From the NCBI GenBank assembly GCA_914767715.1, contig OU612073.1, positions 13,640,001-13,704,000 of the forward strand: 64,000 bases of DNA, written 5' to 3'. The notes below the pieces were generated by a model that ran no database searches, was not told the origin of the DNA, and was given only the letters and a program-made list of their open reading frames with translations. The DNA comes from Membranipora membranacea. Taxonomy: Eukaryota > Bryozoa > Gymnolaemata > Cheilostomatida > Membraniporidae. A program made the position numbers and the translations under genes. Of the stretch, positions 23,401 to 34,970 are shown piece by piece; positions within the stretch are counted from its first letter, which is position 1, and each line of letters starts with the position of its first letter.

Positions 23401-26400
23401 TCTGCTGCACTGAGTATGTTAGACTGTGATACTGATAGAGGTGATGCTCTGTATAAGCTACGCTCACTGTATAACATGTAGCTGGATACATTATCTATCA
23501 GGAAGGAAATACTCTCATGTCAACATTTGTCAAACTGCGTGTGCAGCTCAGGGCCATGATAAGATTGATGATAATAATAACACAAAATTTTATCCTAATG
23601 GTATTTATGGCTTTTAAATTCAACCCTGTTTTTATTTCAATGCTTAGGAATCCCTGTTTCCAAATAATTCCAAAGATAAACCCCTTTATTATTATATTTG
23701 GGCTATGAAAATAAGCTAATAAAACATTTATCAGGTTTTTCAATCCTGCATCTGTCAGAGTGATGGCTTGAAAAGTTCTGATCTTAATGATTACACAGAT
23801 TCAGTCAGCCAGTCGTTAAGCATAAAGACTCACATTTATCTGCAGATCCGACGTAGAGATGACTGACATCCCACGGCCAAGTCTTACTGCTGCTGAATAG
23901 ACTCTCATTCCAAAGTCTAGTTGGCGAGAGTTCCTGGAGAGTAGCAGTTTGAAGTAGGGACACATGCTTAGCTACCCCAACTCCAAATATCCTCAGTAGC
24001 TCCTCGGATGATATGCTTGTAGACAGTCCTATATCTACAAAAATAAATACCAAAGAGGTTTGGTGCAAGATTCATACACATATTGCAAGAGCATTGAAAG
24101 GGCTATGTTTTAGCATAATATCAGAATTCAGCTTGTATACACGGCAGTCCGTAGTTTCTTGAATAAGTTACCCCGCAGTGCCATTACTGTGTTACTCACC
24201 TGAATAGAGAAATGCTTTAGATGCCTCTATGGCAGACTGTGCTGAGCTGTTATGGATGTCAAACTTAGGTGAGAGCCAGTAGTTATACGATTCACTGTTA
24301 ATCCCTCCTGTTGGGGCGGAACTAGTCGAGGAATCGTATATACCACCATGACTGCATTTCCCTTTATATCCTTGATCAACTTCTGAGTATCGACCTGTCA
24401 AACAATATCAAATAAGTTATCTTGTATACTAGGCCAGTTGGTAAAAGAACCTAGCCCTACAAGTATTATGATGTTTATGTTGAAGAGATAAGATAGATTT
24501 ATCTACATGATTTATACCCGCATACAACATCACTGAGCGAATTAGAGGCGTCAAACTTGCAAAGTATTCCACAAAGTTAGGATTTATTCATTGATAATAA
24601 TATAGTTTCTTGACGGGTTGGCTCAAACCAATGAGTTAGTTTCTAACGCCTCGCCCAAACTATCCATTTCTTGTAACAAGCCAACCAGCCTTGATCTAAC
24701 ATTCTCAGCCTATCAGGACTAATGTAACATACCGTCAGGTTTAATAACATCCTGGTCTGATCTGTATCCACTAGTCATATAGCTTGTACCATGTAGTATG
24801 TTTCCTGTTGTAGAACTGAAAGAACATTGTAATATTTATGAATACTGTGGAATACGGTCATGGAATATGGATTATGGCAAACTAAACAGCGTAAAACTTA
24901 ATCATATTTATGTACTTAAAAGCTTATCATTAGATGATTTCGGATTGTGTATGACTCAAATTTTTGATAACAGATTCCCCTGTTCCCAAACACTCAGAGT
25001 TCCTTCCATAGACAAAACACACAACATTGTTGTGTGTTTTGTCTATGGTTCCTTCAAACAGTACTCATTTGTAAAGGTTTTTAGGATACTTGAATCTTGG
25101 ACCGTACCTTGAGCTATTGATAGGGCTGCTAATACAGACACTCCATTTCCCTGTTTCATCTACTCTGATCAGGTCCTCTCCTTCTATGCCTGCATAAGAG
25201 AAAAAAAAAACAAATTTAACTGCTGGTTTCAAAATTCAGGGACCAGTGATATAATGGGAATTCACAAACATGGTCTGACAGCCAACAGTCATCAACACAC
25301 TTTTAATTATAACAAAAAATGTTACATGCCATTCGGTCAATCCAAGGAGTTAAAGCTCCTTGGTCAATCAGTGTATCCAGCAGAAGACGCTAGACCTAAA
25401 ACTAATTTCACTGATTACTTCAGATAAAGGACTTCTGGCAGCGCTTCTAGAAAGAGTTTATAGATTTGTGTAATTATCATGTGATAATTATCAACAATTT
25501 TAATTACATGTATTTTGATGAGTAAAATTCAAAAACTACTAAAATCCATTTCTGCAAGGACTGATTAATATTTTTCAATCAGAATTCTAGACTTAGTATG
25601 AGCCATTTTGCCTACAGCAGGAATTGTTTCCCCTGATCCGCCAGCTTACCAGTGGAAGGGGAGCAAATCCAAACGCAGACAAACATGCTGCAAACCTGAT
25701 CTACCCACTCTTCCCTCCTACACTGACAACTAGGAGCACTTTTTCCAGTATCGGGCCTGCAGTGTCCTGTGTAAAGAGGCCCATAGGACCCTGATACAGT
25801 TAGATATTTATCCATTTATACCACAGTGAGTATCACACAACGAGTAGGTAACTAACTTTCAATAATTCGTCTAGTACTAATGAATGCATGATTAAATGCA
25901 GGAATATTGGATCATACGCTGATTTATTTCCACCTACCAAGACTTCGGTAGTAAGTTGTCGGTGAACTTTGCTTGAATACTTCTGTCCAATCAGTGTTAC
26001 TGTAGAAGTCTTGTATCAGATGAAGAGATTGACCAATCAGGTGCCGCATTAATGTGTATTTATATGGTGAGTCAAGCAAGCTCAATTCTATAATCTGCTT
26101 CTTCAGCCTTTTTAATTTAGCGTTGCCTGAAAAAAAAAATTTAATTATGTGAGAATAGGGTTTACTCAAAATATAATAATTTGATGGGCCAGGTTATCTT
26201 AGACCAAGTTTGGTCCATTTGCCTGCATTCGGAATTCCTCCAGATCCACTGGTCTAGTGTAAGAGAGCAACTGGAACTCAGGCAATTGGATTAAACTTGA
26301 TCTAGGTTATCTTAACAAACTGAGTGGGCAGAGTGAGAATCAACAAGGTCCGACAAGTTTGATGACAATCAAGTATTTATCTGCATATTATGTCCAACAA

Positions 26401-29400
26401 GTACCAAGTGTAAAGTACATATCGTAAGTTATTTCTATAATACAAACTTTGAGGAATCTGTTCGCCATTGAAATGATTGGCCGCTTCATTGTATCCATAT
26501 CTATCCATCTCATCAGAACCTCTTAATATCTCATCTAAAGCTTGACGCTGAGTCAGCATATTACCGGAATCTAAATACATAAAGAAAATGGTGTAAAGAT
26601 CGTATTCGACTCAACTGAAACATAATGATCAATCGGAATCAATTAAAAGAGATGTTTTAGTCGTGGATCTCGAGGACAAAATTCATGTTAAAAAAGTATA
26701 AAATCTGATCTTCATACAAAATGTAGTAGAAGTGTTATATTTTTGTATTCCACCCTCATAATATTGGAAAATGGAAAATATGATATGAGAGCTGATTGGT
26801 CAGTTTTGCTGACACTCTGCGGTCATACTCCCACCATGCGATGACTCTACTTTTAATGAACCTTTAGAACATTATATATGTTTCTGAATGAATCATTGAT
26901 CATTAGATAACCTAGAGAAAGTTTACGAATAAGAAAGTGATGGTTAAGACGGCGTCTGTATTTACCGTTATTGTATATAGAGTTAAATCAATGGAGAAGA
27001 AGTTCATTGGCTAAATGAAGTTAGGATTATGCTTCTCGGCATACCCTGCAGCCGTATGAAGGCTAGGATACAGACATGGGGGCTGGTATAACATCAGCTT
27101 AGTAGACTAGTAATTACAGGTCTGTGATGGAAACGAGCAGGTGCATGAAGGTGAACAGGTTGGGTGAGTCATAGGCCTACTGATAATATATGGCGTACCT
27201 GGACGGGTAATATTATATTTTGAGAGAGAAATCGTACACCAGAATCTGATATTAGCTGCTTTGATATTCAAAAACGGTGCTGTTATGTAACTTTTTTTCA
27301 TGAATCGTGTCAGTTTTTTAAGAATACTGGAAGGGTGGGCGGGTGTAAGGATTAGATCAAATAAGTCAAAGTTATGGGGCAAAGAGAGGATTACTCATCT
27401 AAGTAGTTGCCTTCGGGGAAAGAATCCATAGATATAAAGTACATTGGAATAGGCCATATTGAGTTTATAGAAAGGATATTTCTCATCTCTGATATCAAAC
27501 TCAAAACAAACAACAGTTTTATCTTTAAGGTCACATGAGACATTGGGTCGCTATTTTGACAGATCCATTTCATTCCAATAAGGAAACTGTTAACTGAGTT
27601 TGGTTGATGGAATTCCAGGACGGATGGGAGAACTAAGTTTCACCACACATCTATCTAATCTCGGGGTGATAAGAGATAACGCATCATTCAGCAAACAGAA
27701 GTTTGACGTAGAATTTGTTCCGCAGACATTACAAGGGGATGTACACATAGCATTGTAATATGCCATGATGTTCGATTGACGCGTCAGAAAGAGATTTGCT
27801 ATAGGTCAAAACAAATCAAGGCAGTTGTCTATGTCAATGATTCTTAGTTCAGGTCTATGTTATAATTGTTGTAGGGGCTTGATAAATGGCCCCCTTAATG
27901 CAACTGAGTCAATAAACTGTAGCTTATTTCAATCATGAGTCATAAAATCATCAGCTGCAGTAACATGGAGTACCAACTATCTTAGACTACATACAATAAA
28001 ACTTTAAAATTGGGTGTCAGATGTACGCTGTGATTTGTCACAGTTTCGATGTAAGGTGGAGGTTGTAGAGATAAAGTCGACATGTTACTCACTCGTCAGC
28101 GGAACCTGTACCATGGGGTATGATGAGGTGCTGTTTGTTTAGTCTGATAAAGATAAGACATGATGAGTCAGAGTATTGTGTATGTGGTGACAACTCATGC
28201 CAACCAGCAAATTCATTACCCACCACCCTCCCTGCCACCACCTACAAATTATCAGAATAAACTTCCTAAACACACTGTCTGGTGTACATTCCTTAAAAGT
28301 ATGAAGATATTTGAAATACTTGGGTTGCTATTATACTGGTAATGTGTATCAGTTCGTGGTGAGTTTGAGGTGCATCGGTGTGGTGGATTATGTAACTCAT
28401 AATTGATTCTGATGGCTGAGTAGGCTATGCTCAATCAGGAAGAATGACAAATATTATTCAAACATTATGAGCCATAACGTTGTGTCAATTAACACCTGCA
28501 ATTTCTGTGTAGCTACTGGCAAAAAAATAACATTCCAAAAGTGCACGTCCAATAGCCAGTATGGAAAACAAAATGAGAGTTTTTTGGGGGTACAAAGGCA
28601 GACATTTATATCTCATGAACAAATATTTGATTCCTTTACCTGGATTTGAATACACAATTGCTTGAGAACAATGTTTTATATTCAATACAGGTTCACTTGT
28701 GATTCTTATCTTAAATCCTGATGATAAATATTTGCATTGACTCATGTAATATAAGTAAAAAGGTTCATAGCAATTCACATGTCAAGATAATACACTCAAT
28801 GACTATACAGGTATATTATGTATTAAGATCTCAAGTCACCCGACACTTATTGTGACTAAAGGTAACTGGCGAATGCGTTACTGTTAGTAAATTTGATGCC
28901 GCAAGGTTTTCATACAATGTTGGTGAGCAAGCAACAACATGTAGTTGAATTTAGGTTTGTTTTGTTGAATTTTTGACTAACCGCAAAATGTGCACACTCC
29001 GTTGTAATAATACAGGCCCAGGTAATAACTTCTAATTTTTTTCACAGCTGATTCGTTACTCAGCCATGTCTCTTTTGTTAGCAATTAAAATAACAATAAT
29101 AGTGGCTATAATAACGCAATTTAGTTGGAAAAAGCAATTCTGATGATTTTCAAACTGGCCCACACCTCATAATGTAGCCAATTCATTTGACATGTATTGT
29201 GTTATTGTTTATGGTTTTGTATAAGTGATACAGTTTTCTATGGTCCAGTCATTAAATGTGTTTAGCTTTCTATTGTTTTAAATATTATTTGGGTATTGGT
29301 ATAGTGAATATAGGATTGCCAGTGGTGCCAAAGGCTGTCTGAATGATAGATTGATAAGTCTACAGCTTTTGTGCATTTGCTGCAAAAACAATGTCTGGGT

Positions 29401-32400
29401 AAAACTTGACTTTCATGTTACCATAAAGGAGTGAAAAATAATTCTCCACTGATAGCTAACCTAATGAATATCTCGCTGTGTTTATACACACTTGTGTGTG
29501 CAATGACAGATCAAGACATAGTGATCAAAGCTAGAATTTCAAGCTCTTTTTTCTCTTTACTAGCTCAGGTGTTCTAGCTGGCCTGTGGACCGTTTAGGAA
29601 CACTGTCAATGCATCAGACATACCCTTGCCAGAGTGCAGCTAGAGCTAGTAGTTGGTATTTGCATAGCTGCAGAGTAACCCATACAGACACCAAGTTGAC
29701 ACCTAATGACATTTAAAGATTACTTTATACTTTTGAATACAGCTCCAGCATTTCTATAGGATTGACAAATATAATAATGTGTAATTCCATTATTTTCAAA
29801 AATTCAGCCTTGCAATGATTCATCACTGTGCTGTGATTACAGTCTAGTAGGCCAGTAACACAAGTCTCCAACTCTGCAATCATGTCTCTCAGTGAATTAC
29901 GGCAAACAAACAAGTCAGGTGCAGACGATTGACCAAATTCTTGACTTGCTAAATTGCACTCTGTTGATGTTCAGTGACATTTATGATAAAACAATGTGAC
30001 CAGTCAGTGAGACAGTGTCACTGCACAGGGAGTGCCCCAACACCCTGTCACAATACACAACTTTTAGCTTAGCTATAGAATCATATCTGCCACTAATATT
30101 TGTTCCCCAACTCTTGAGATGCACAGCTCTAAATTGGCTCAACACAGGCCCAAAATTATTATTATTTTGCACTAGAATAAGCAAGATGGGGCCAACCTGC
30201 TGTTGTATTTTGCAACACAAAAGTGTTATTTTGACATGTAGGGGCCTCAATGAACAGCTAATTAGCAGCTTTTATAGTGCCGCTGGTACAATTGTTCTCT
30301 GCTCAAAACTTCACCAGTAATTAACAGAGAAATCTGAGTAGGAAAGCTCAAAAAGGCTGAGAGATATCAATTATAGTATCTCATATCAGGGTTTAGGTCG
30401 CATATTCTAAATTAGGCCAGAACATAGTGTTAACCTCTTTCTCCCTGTCTCACTCTCCACCTTATTTTCTCAATTTTGCATGTTTTCCGTATCTGTGCTC
30501 AGAGCAGGTAATCTAATTTTTTGGCATTCACATGTTGCAGATATCTCTAAGAGTGAGACATAAATTTGACTACTCACATTCCCTCAATTAAACTGTGCAG
30601 AATTTTCTCTCTTGTATCTGAGAGGTCATACTGATATGTGGTTACAACTGAGTGGGCTGTTTTTTATTACCACCCAATTAGTTAGTGACCGCAAAGAGAT
30701 GAACCCTTCTAGAAACCCCTGATTCATCTAACAATATCTTTCTGATGTGATTGCCCCTTGTAATAACACACCTTCCACCATATGGATAGGTACCAAATAT
30801 AAACCAGACACCCCAATGACATTAATCCTGAGGATGTTACATAACCCTAAATAAAAATGACAGGGTTGAGCCTGCAGTGAAATCATAACAGCGTTACACG
30901 GTAATTAACAATGCTAATGTACTGAAATTATCATCCAAACAGCAAATAATCGATAATCACGTCTTCAAATTCTTTGCGGCAGTCCTTTGTCCTCCAAATA
31001 ACCCGATAAGAACATCCAGTCAAATCTGATTACACCGATGGCCCTCTCCATTGTTGTTGTGTCAGCGATGGGTTTTGTAAAGGTTTAGGAGGTACGATAT
31101 GTAAGTACAGCATTCCATAATGATTCATATTTCATATGATAATAATACATATGACATGAAAAGATAAGCATCCTTGAACAAGGGTGCTTTCTCCGCAAAA
31201 GTGTGCTTCACCACCTCGGCTAACAAAAGGCTGGCTAAGTTTATCAACTAAAATATTTCTCTTTAGTAACAGCGCATGAATAGGAAGTATGTTTATGTAC
31301 TGTTGTTGTTGTCCCTGAAAGTTGTCCTGAATGTTTAGGATCTTATTCATAGAGTTGAAGAATAAATGAATGGAGAATATTCATGCAGTCATTTATTATC
31401 ATGATGAGTAATTTTAAGCATCAGCCGGAAAAGCAGTGACACACTAGCATCAAATTTCCACCGAACCTTGGAAATAAATCAGCTTAGATAACGAAACAAG
31501 TCAAAGCCCAACAGGGATATCAAGCAAATCCCTTGTAGCTAGGTTCAGATGGTGTTATTGTAAGGGTTGTTACACGCTTGGAGTAAGCATGACAAAGGAC
31601 AATTTTATGCATGGGAGATTAGCAAGCAGCCGAAAAATTTTCTCAGACCAAGTTCTTTGCACGCAAGCAAACTGTCTGTATGAACCTTGTTATCAAGTCT
31701 GGCCTTTTACATTGCACTGTTGACAAAGGTATCCTAATATCATGCGAATAGTTAGAGATTAAGGCTCACACCTGAGATGCTTGAGATAAGCTGTGTTCGA
31801 TAATGATAGCACTGAGTGACTATCATGTAGGTTATGTGGTACAAGGCAGTAATTTGTGTGATATGTACTCGTCCATTTTTTAAGCTAAAATGTAGCGGAC
31901 TCTTGTTCTATTTTCAAGGAAAAAATGTCTTATTTTGGTGCATTTACAGACGAGGTACATGCCAATATCTTTTTGTTTGTTTGTTTAATTATATGGTACC
32001 AAACTGCATTTGCCTACATCCCAAGCAACATTATTTTTACCGCGACTTTACTCCGTTGTTGGGTAAATGTAATCCATTTTACTTTGTAACACATAATAGA
32101 AAACAAATGTTTATGGATCTGTATGGGTATGGCATCACACTCACTCCCGTAAATTCACAAAAATGATTGGATGCCGACAGTAAATATATTTTTCTCACCT
32201 TGAAGCTGACTTTTTTCCGCTTCTTCAATATCCCTCATCACATGTGATATAGCTTTCTTTGTCATTGACTTGTGCGTATGATCCAGGGAATTGTGATCAA
32301 TTCCGTCGACTCTTGGACACTGGTAAAAATTGTTGGGATAAAACGCATTCACAATACAATATAAACTTGAACTATGTACTATGGTGACGACTAGTAAAAT

Positions 32401-32436
32401 ATGACAGCATCTGCGAATTTTAGCATCATACTCCAT
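20438..32436 (-). CDS. VWA7: VWA7-like type I membrane protein, 14 exons, 1017 aa
   Basis: Exons, 5' to 3': 32199-32436, 26448-26570, 25938-26126, 25650-25790, 25108-25189, 24733-24815, 24200-24394, 23834-24034, 23363-23494, 23020-23118, 22293-22757, 21894-22060, 21391-21680, 20438-21086; 1018 codons, frame kept throughout. An N-terminal hydrophobic segment (~10-30) fits a signal peptide. VWA7/hemicentin-like hallmarks follow: IGQSLHLIQDFYSNTDWTEV (~residues 146-165), TSGY, GKCSHGG (~296-302), GGIN, AIEASKAFL, then a VWA-like region (~351-530) with SDLVIVT and QRNIRLTVFV. After β-rich domains comes a Thr/Pro-rich mucin-like stalk (~836-943), a transmembrane helix (~963-990) and a 27-residue tail ending TSL. 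I find no DxSxS/DTTGS metal-site motif in the VWA region. Vertebrate VWA7 is usually described as secreted, so the membrane anchor is unusual. Likely an adhesion or matrix-contact surface protein (inference). Confidence 0.87.
25006..25048. mobile_element. 43 bp perfect palindrome with flanking direct repeats
   Basis: The arms CCATAGACAAAACACACAAC (25006-25025) and 25029-25048 are exact reverse complements around ATT. TTCCTT occurs immediately on both sides, as a target-site duplication would. It lies in the intron between exons 25108-25189 and 24733-24815 of the VWA7-like gene. A related end (GTTTTGTCTATGG) occurs at 22268-22280 in another intron of the same gene. Confidence 0.75.
26571..32198. 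other. 5.6 kb first intron of the VWA7-like gene
   Basis: This is by far the largest intron of the gene. Open frames inside it, such as minus-strand frames near 27107-27573 and 29725-30250, are short, lack recognisable motifs and do not fit splice phases of the gene. Sequence is plain AT-rich intron with a few AT runs. I see no clear transposon ends in it. Confidence 0.6.
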
Positions 32437-32559
32437 GTTTTACAGTTTGAAGAGAATTGTTCTGCAAGTTTGTTAATATAGAGACACACAGAATGCACTT
32501 TATCCGCAGACCACTGCTGTCACAGTCCAATATAAAGATAATAAAGAGTTGTGTCTGCT

Positions 32560-32740
32560 TTTAAAAATTACCCAAACTATTGTGCAGCATGATATTATTC
32601 GCGGAGTTTGTGTCACTAGCAATAATTTATTTCATTGGCCAAATAAAAACCAAGCTCCGCCTACTAATATCTCAGGATTTGATTGGCTATCAATCCCCTA
32701 TTACAAGTTCCCAGAATGCCCCAATAACACCTGGGTATAG
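32560..32740 (-). promoter_or_regulatory. Putative proximal promoter of the VWA7-like gene with two CCAAT boxes
   Basis: Upstream of the ATG (32434-32436), ATTGG occurs at 32634-32638 and 32682-32686 (CCAAT on the minus strand), with a GGCGGAGC-like block between them. The block around the first CCAAT and the CTCCGCC motif is recognisably retained in the pseudogene copy near 34715-34745. That shows it was part of the duplicated gene but does not prove function. Confidence 0.4.
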
Positions 32741-33164
32741 ACAACTCTGAAACACCAGCTAGTTTTTTCAATTTTGGCTGGAAAAAGCTGCTGAACATTT
32801 CAAATTGACTGATGATACACATAGTCATGCAGTGATTTAGGAGATGCTTATTTTCAGCTTATTTTGGCTGATCATTTGCTAAAACTCCTTGTCCTTGCCA
32901 ATCTCTAATCACGATGAGAAATGAGATACTACTGTATAAACAGCTAGTAGCAATTAAAACCTTTCTTTGTTCACACTTATAGTGTCTTGTCAATGACCGA
33001 CTGGTCACAAGAGTGTCTCTCAGGTGACAAGTAGGACCCAAACTAGTAGGTGAGCAATTTGTTTTATTATTGTTGCTCTGTTTATTTTCATACTTGGAGG
33101 CAATACTTATAATTTCAGGATGTACAATATTATAACAGTGATGTTCTCTAATTTAAAGTATAGT

Positions 33165-34740
33165 GAAAAAAATTCATAAATTATCACAGCTCACTACCGT
33201 TCTAAACATATCATATACGGTGAGGCAAAATTTCTTGATTTTGGTTTTTACAGTCAAAGTGACTTTGCAAATTTCCTGCAGCTACTGGATAATCCGTGTT
33301 TAAGCACCCTGAGGGTGACAATGAATGATACAGTGAGATTGGCATTTTTGGGTGGAGGCTCATATTTGAATGTTTCAATGGAGACCCGTGTTTAGTTTTT
33401 CCCTTGAATATCTCCCCATGTGATGCTGAGAAGCTTGTGGGTGTGATGGTTACACCAGAGCTGCAAGAACTTGGGTATAAGCTGAACGAGAAGTCAGCTC
33501 TGTTCTGCTTGTTTGCTATGCTAATTTCCAGGCTGAATGGAAAGCCGAGCGGGCGCCTCCAAATCACATGCTGCATATCCAGGTACACCCTGATGGTGGT
33601 GTTGTAATTATATCTGGTTTCACGTCACAGGTCTACACAATCAGGCTTAAAATAAAATACAGTATCTGCAATAAAGTGATGTGAAATTGATCTCTCTCAT
33701 TATTTATTGAAATTCCAGTGTCAGGAGGTTGATTTAAAGGCGTGTATACCATTACCTATTATATTTGCTGCTTCACCTATTTTTTATTGCTTGCCTTGAA
33801 AAATCTTGTCATTTAAACACAATCAACCAGCAAATCTCTGCTACAATGTAAGTGTCAAGAAACATGAGTGAATGTGCCATCATTTTGAGAGATTACTTCG
33901 ACAATAAATTCAATTAGAACCATTTTATAAAAGGCCAAGTTCTAGATGTGTATAGTTTTACCGGATGTATATTGAATGGCTCCTCACTAACATAGCCTAT
34001 GATACCTCTGATCTCTCATTTTCATGAATACATCTCACAAAGTTCTTAGTATGGCTTAAGTCAACAATTGTTTATGGTTTTATAGATAAAGCTATTGCCT
34101 CTACCAGCACTCTTCCTATATCTTATAAGAGTAAAAATAAAATACATTAATGTTTAAACACCATCTGGCATTGGGTTTACATCTGAACAAAAGTGCTGAA
34201 GATTAGCGCGCAGACTGTGTGACAATGATAAGTGAGCACTATGTCAGTTATTTGGTAGCATTGATTGACACATGAAATTACATCCCGCTCTTATGCCATT
34301 TACAAAACTGTTTCATATATACCTATGCAAACAGACTAGCCTTGGTGCCTTTGTCAGAAAACATATTTTCAGAATTCTGATGCGGCATCTGGAGAAAAAA
34401 AATCGATGAGCTTCAAAACACATGACTGAAAAAAAAAACAATTTCACTGCAGATATCAAAAAAGTTCTCAGGACTTTTTGATAGCCCACAGGTATGGTAA
34501 CAAACCTACTTCTGATAAAGGTGAACAGAATGCTTGGTGGAAAGAATGATTTTTCTAACCTGGTAGTTGTGTGTTTTCTGCTCCTTCCATATTCCTGATC
34601 ACACGTGATATGGCTTTCTTTGTCATAGGCATAGTTATAATATAACTATGCCTATGACGCTTTTGTACTGCCATAAGGAGTTGTGTCCGCTTTCAGAAAT
34701 GACTGAAGTATCTTATTGGGCCAAAAATAAATCAAGCACC
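33165..34740 (-). pseudogene. Collapsed duplicate of the VWA7-like gene
   Basis: In gene order on the minus strand this stretch holds: upstream/promoter sequence (~34675-34740), a fragment of exon 1 (~34573-34630), remnants of exon 12 (~33900-34130), most of exon 13 (~33405-33640, clearly the best conserved block), a short piece of exon 14 around the membrane segment (~33300-33400) and 3' flank (~33165-33240). Exons 2-11 and the Thr-rich stalk are missing, exon 14 and exon 13 sequence are fused without an intron, and frames are broken. Intron remnants around the exon 12-like part argue for a DNA-level tandem duplication followed by deletions, not a retrocopy. It lies directly upstream of the intact gene in the same orientation. 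Confidence 0.85.
34622..34658. repeat. 37 bp perfect palindrome in the pseudogene
   Basis: GTCATAGGCATAGTTATA (34622-34639), then one A, then its exact reverse complement (34641-34658). It starts precisely where the exon 1-like sequence stops matching the intact gene (after TTTCTTTGTCAT), so it marks an insertion or a repair junction. Confidence 0.85.
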
Positions 34741-34970
34741 GCCCACTCACAATTTGCAGATAGACTCGCTGTATATCTTTCTCAGTTCCCATAACGAGGC
34801 TGGAAAACTTACTCGTGGATTCACACATTTTTTTGCTGTAGTGAAATACCAGTAAAACTTACAAACCATTCAACTCCTGCCAGTCCTCGCTGAGTTAAAG
34901 GTCACCCTGAAATTGGTACCTTAAATATACATTAAAACTTTGGAGTTAGTTTTAATATTCAACCAACACT

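Noticed and set aside
25690-25700. Donor CAG|GTTTGC after VDQ in VWA7-like exon 4
   Set aside because: It would put the next exon into a frame with an immediate stop (GCA TAG). The GTAAGC donor at 25649 restores phase and was used.
29981-30250. 89-codon minus-strand open frame in the VWA7-like first intron
   Set aside because: It looked briefly like transposon protein, but I could name no motif and it has no continuation up- or downstream.
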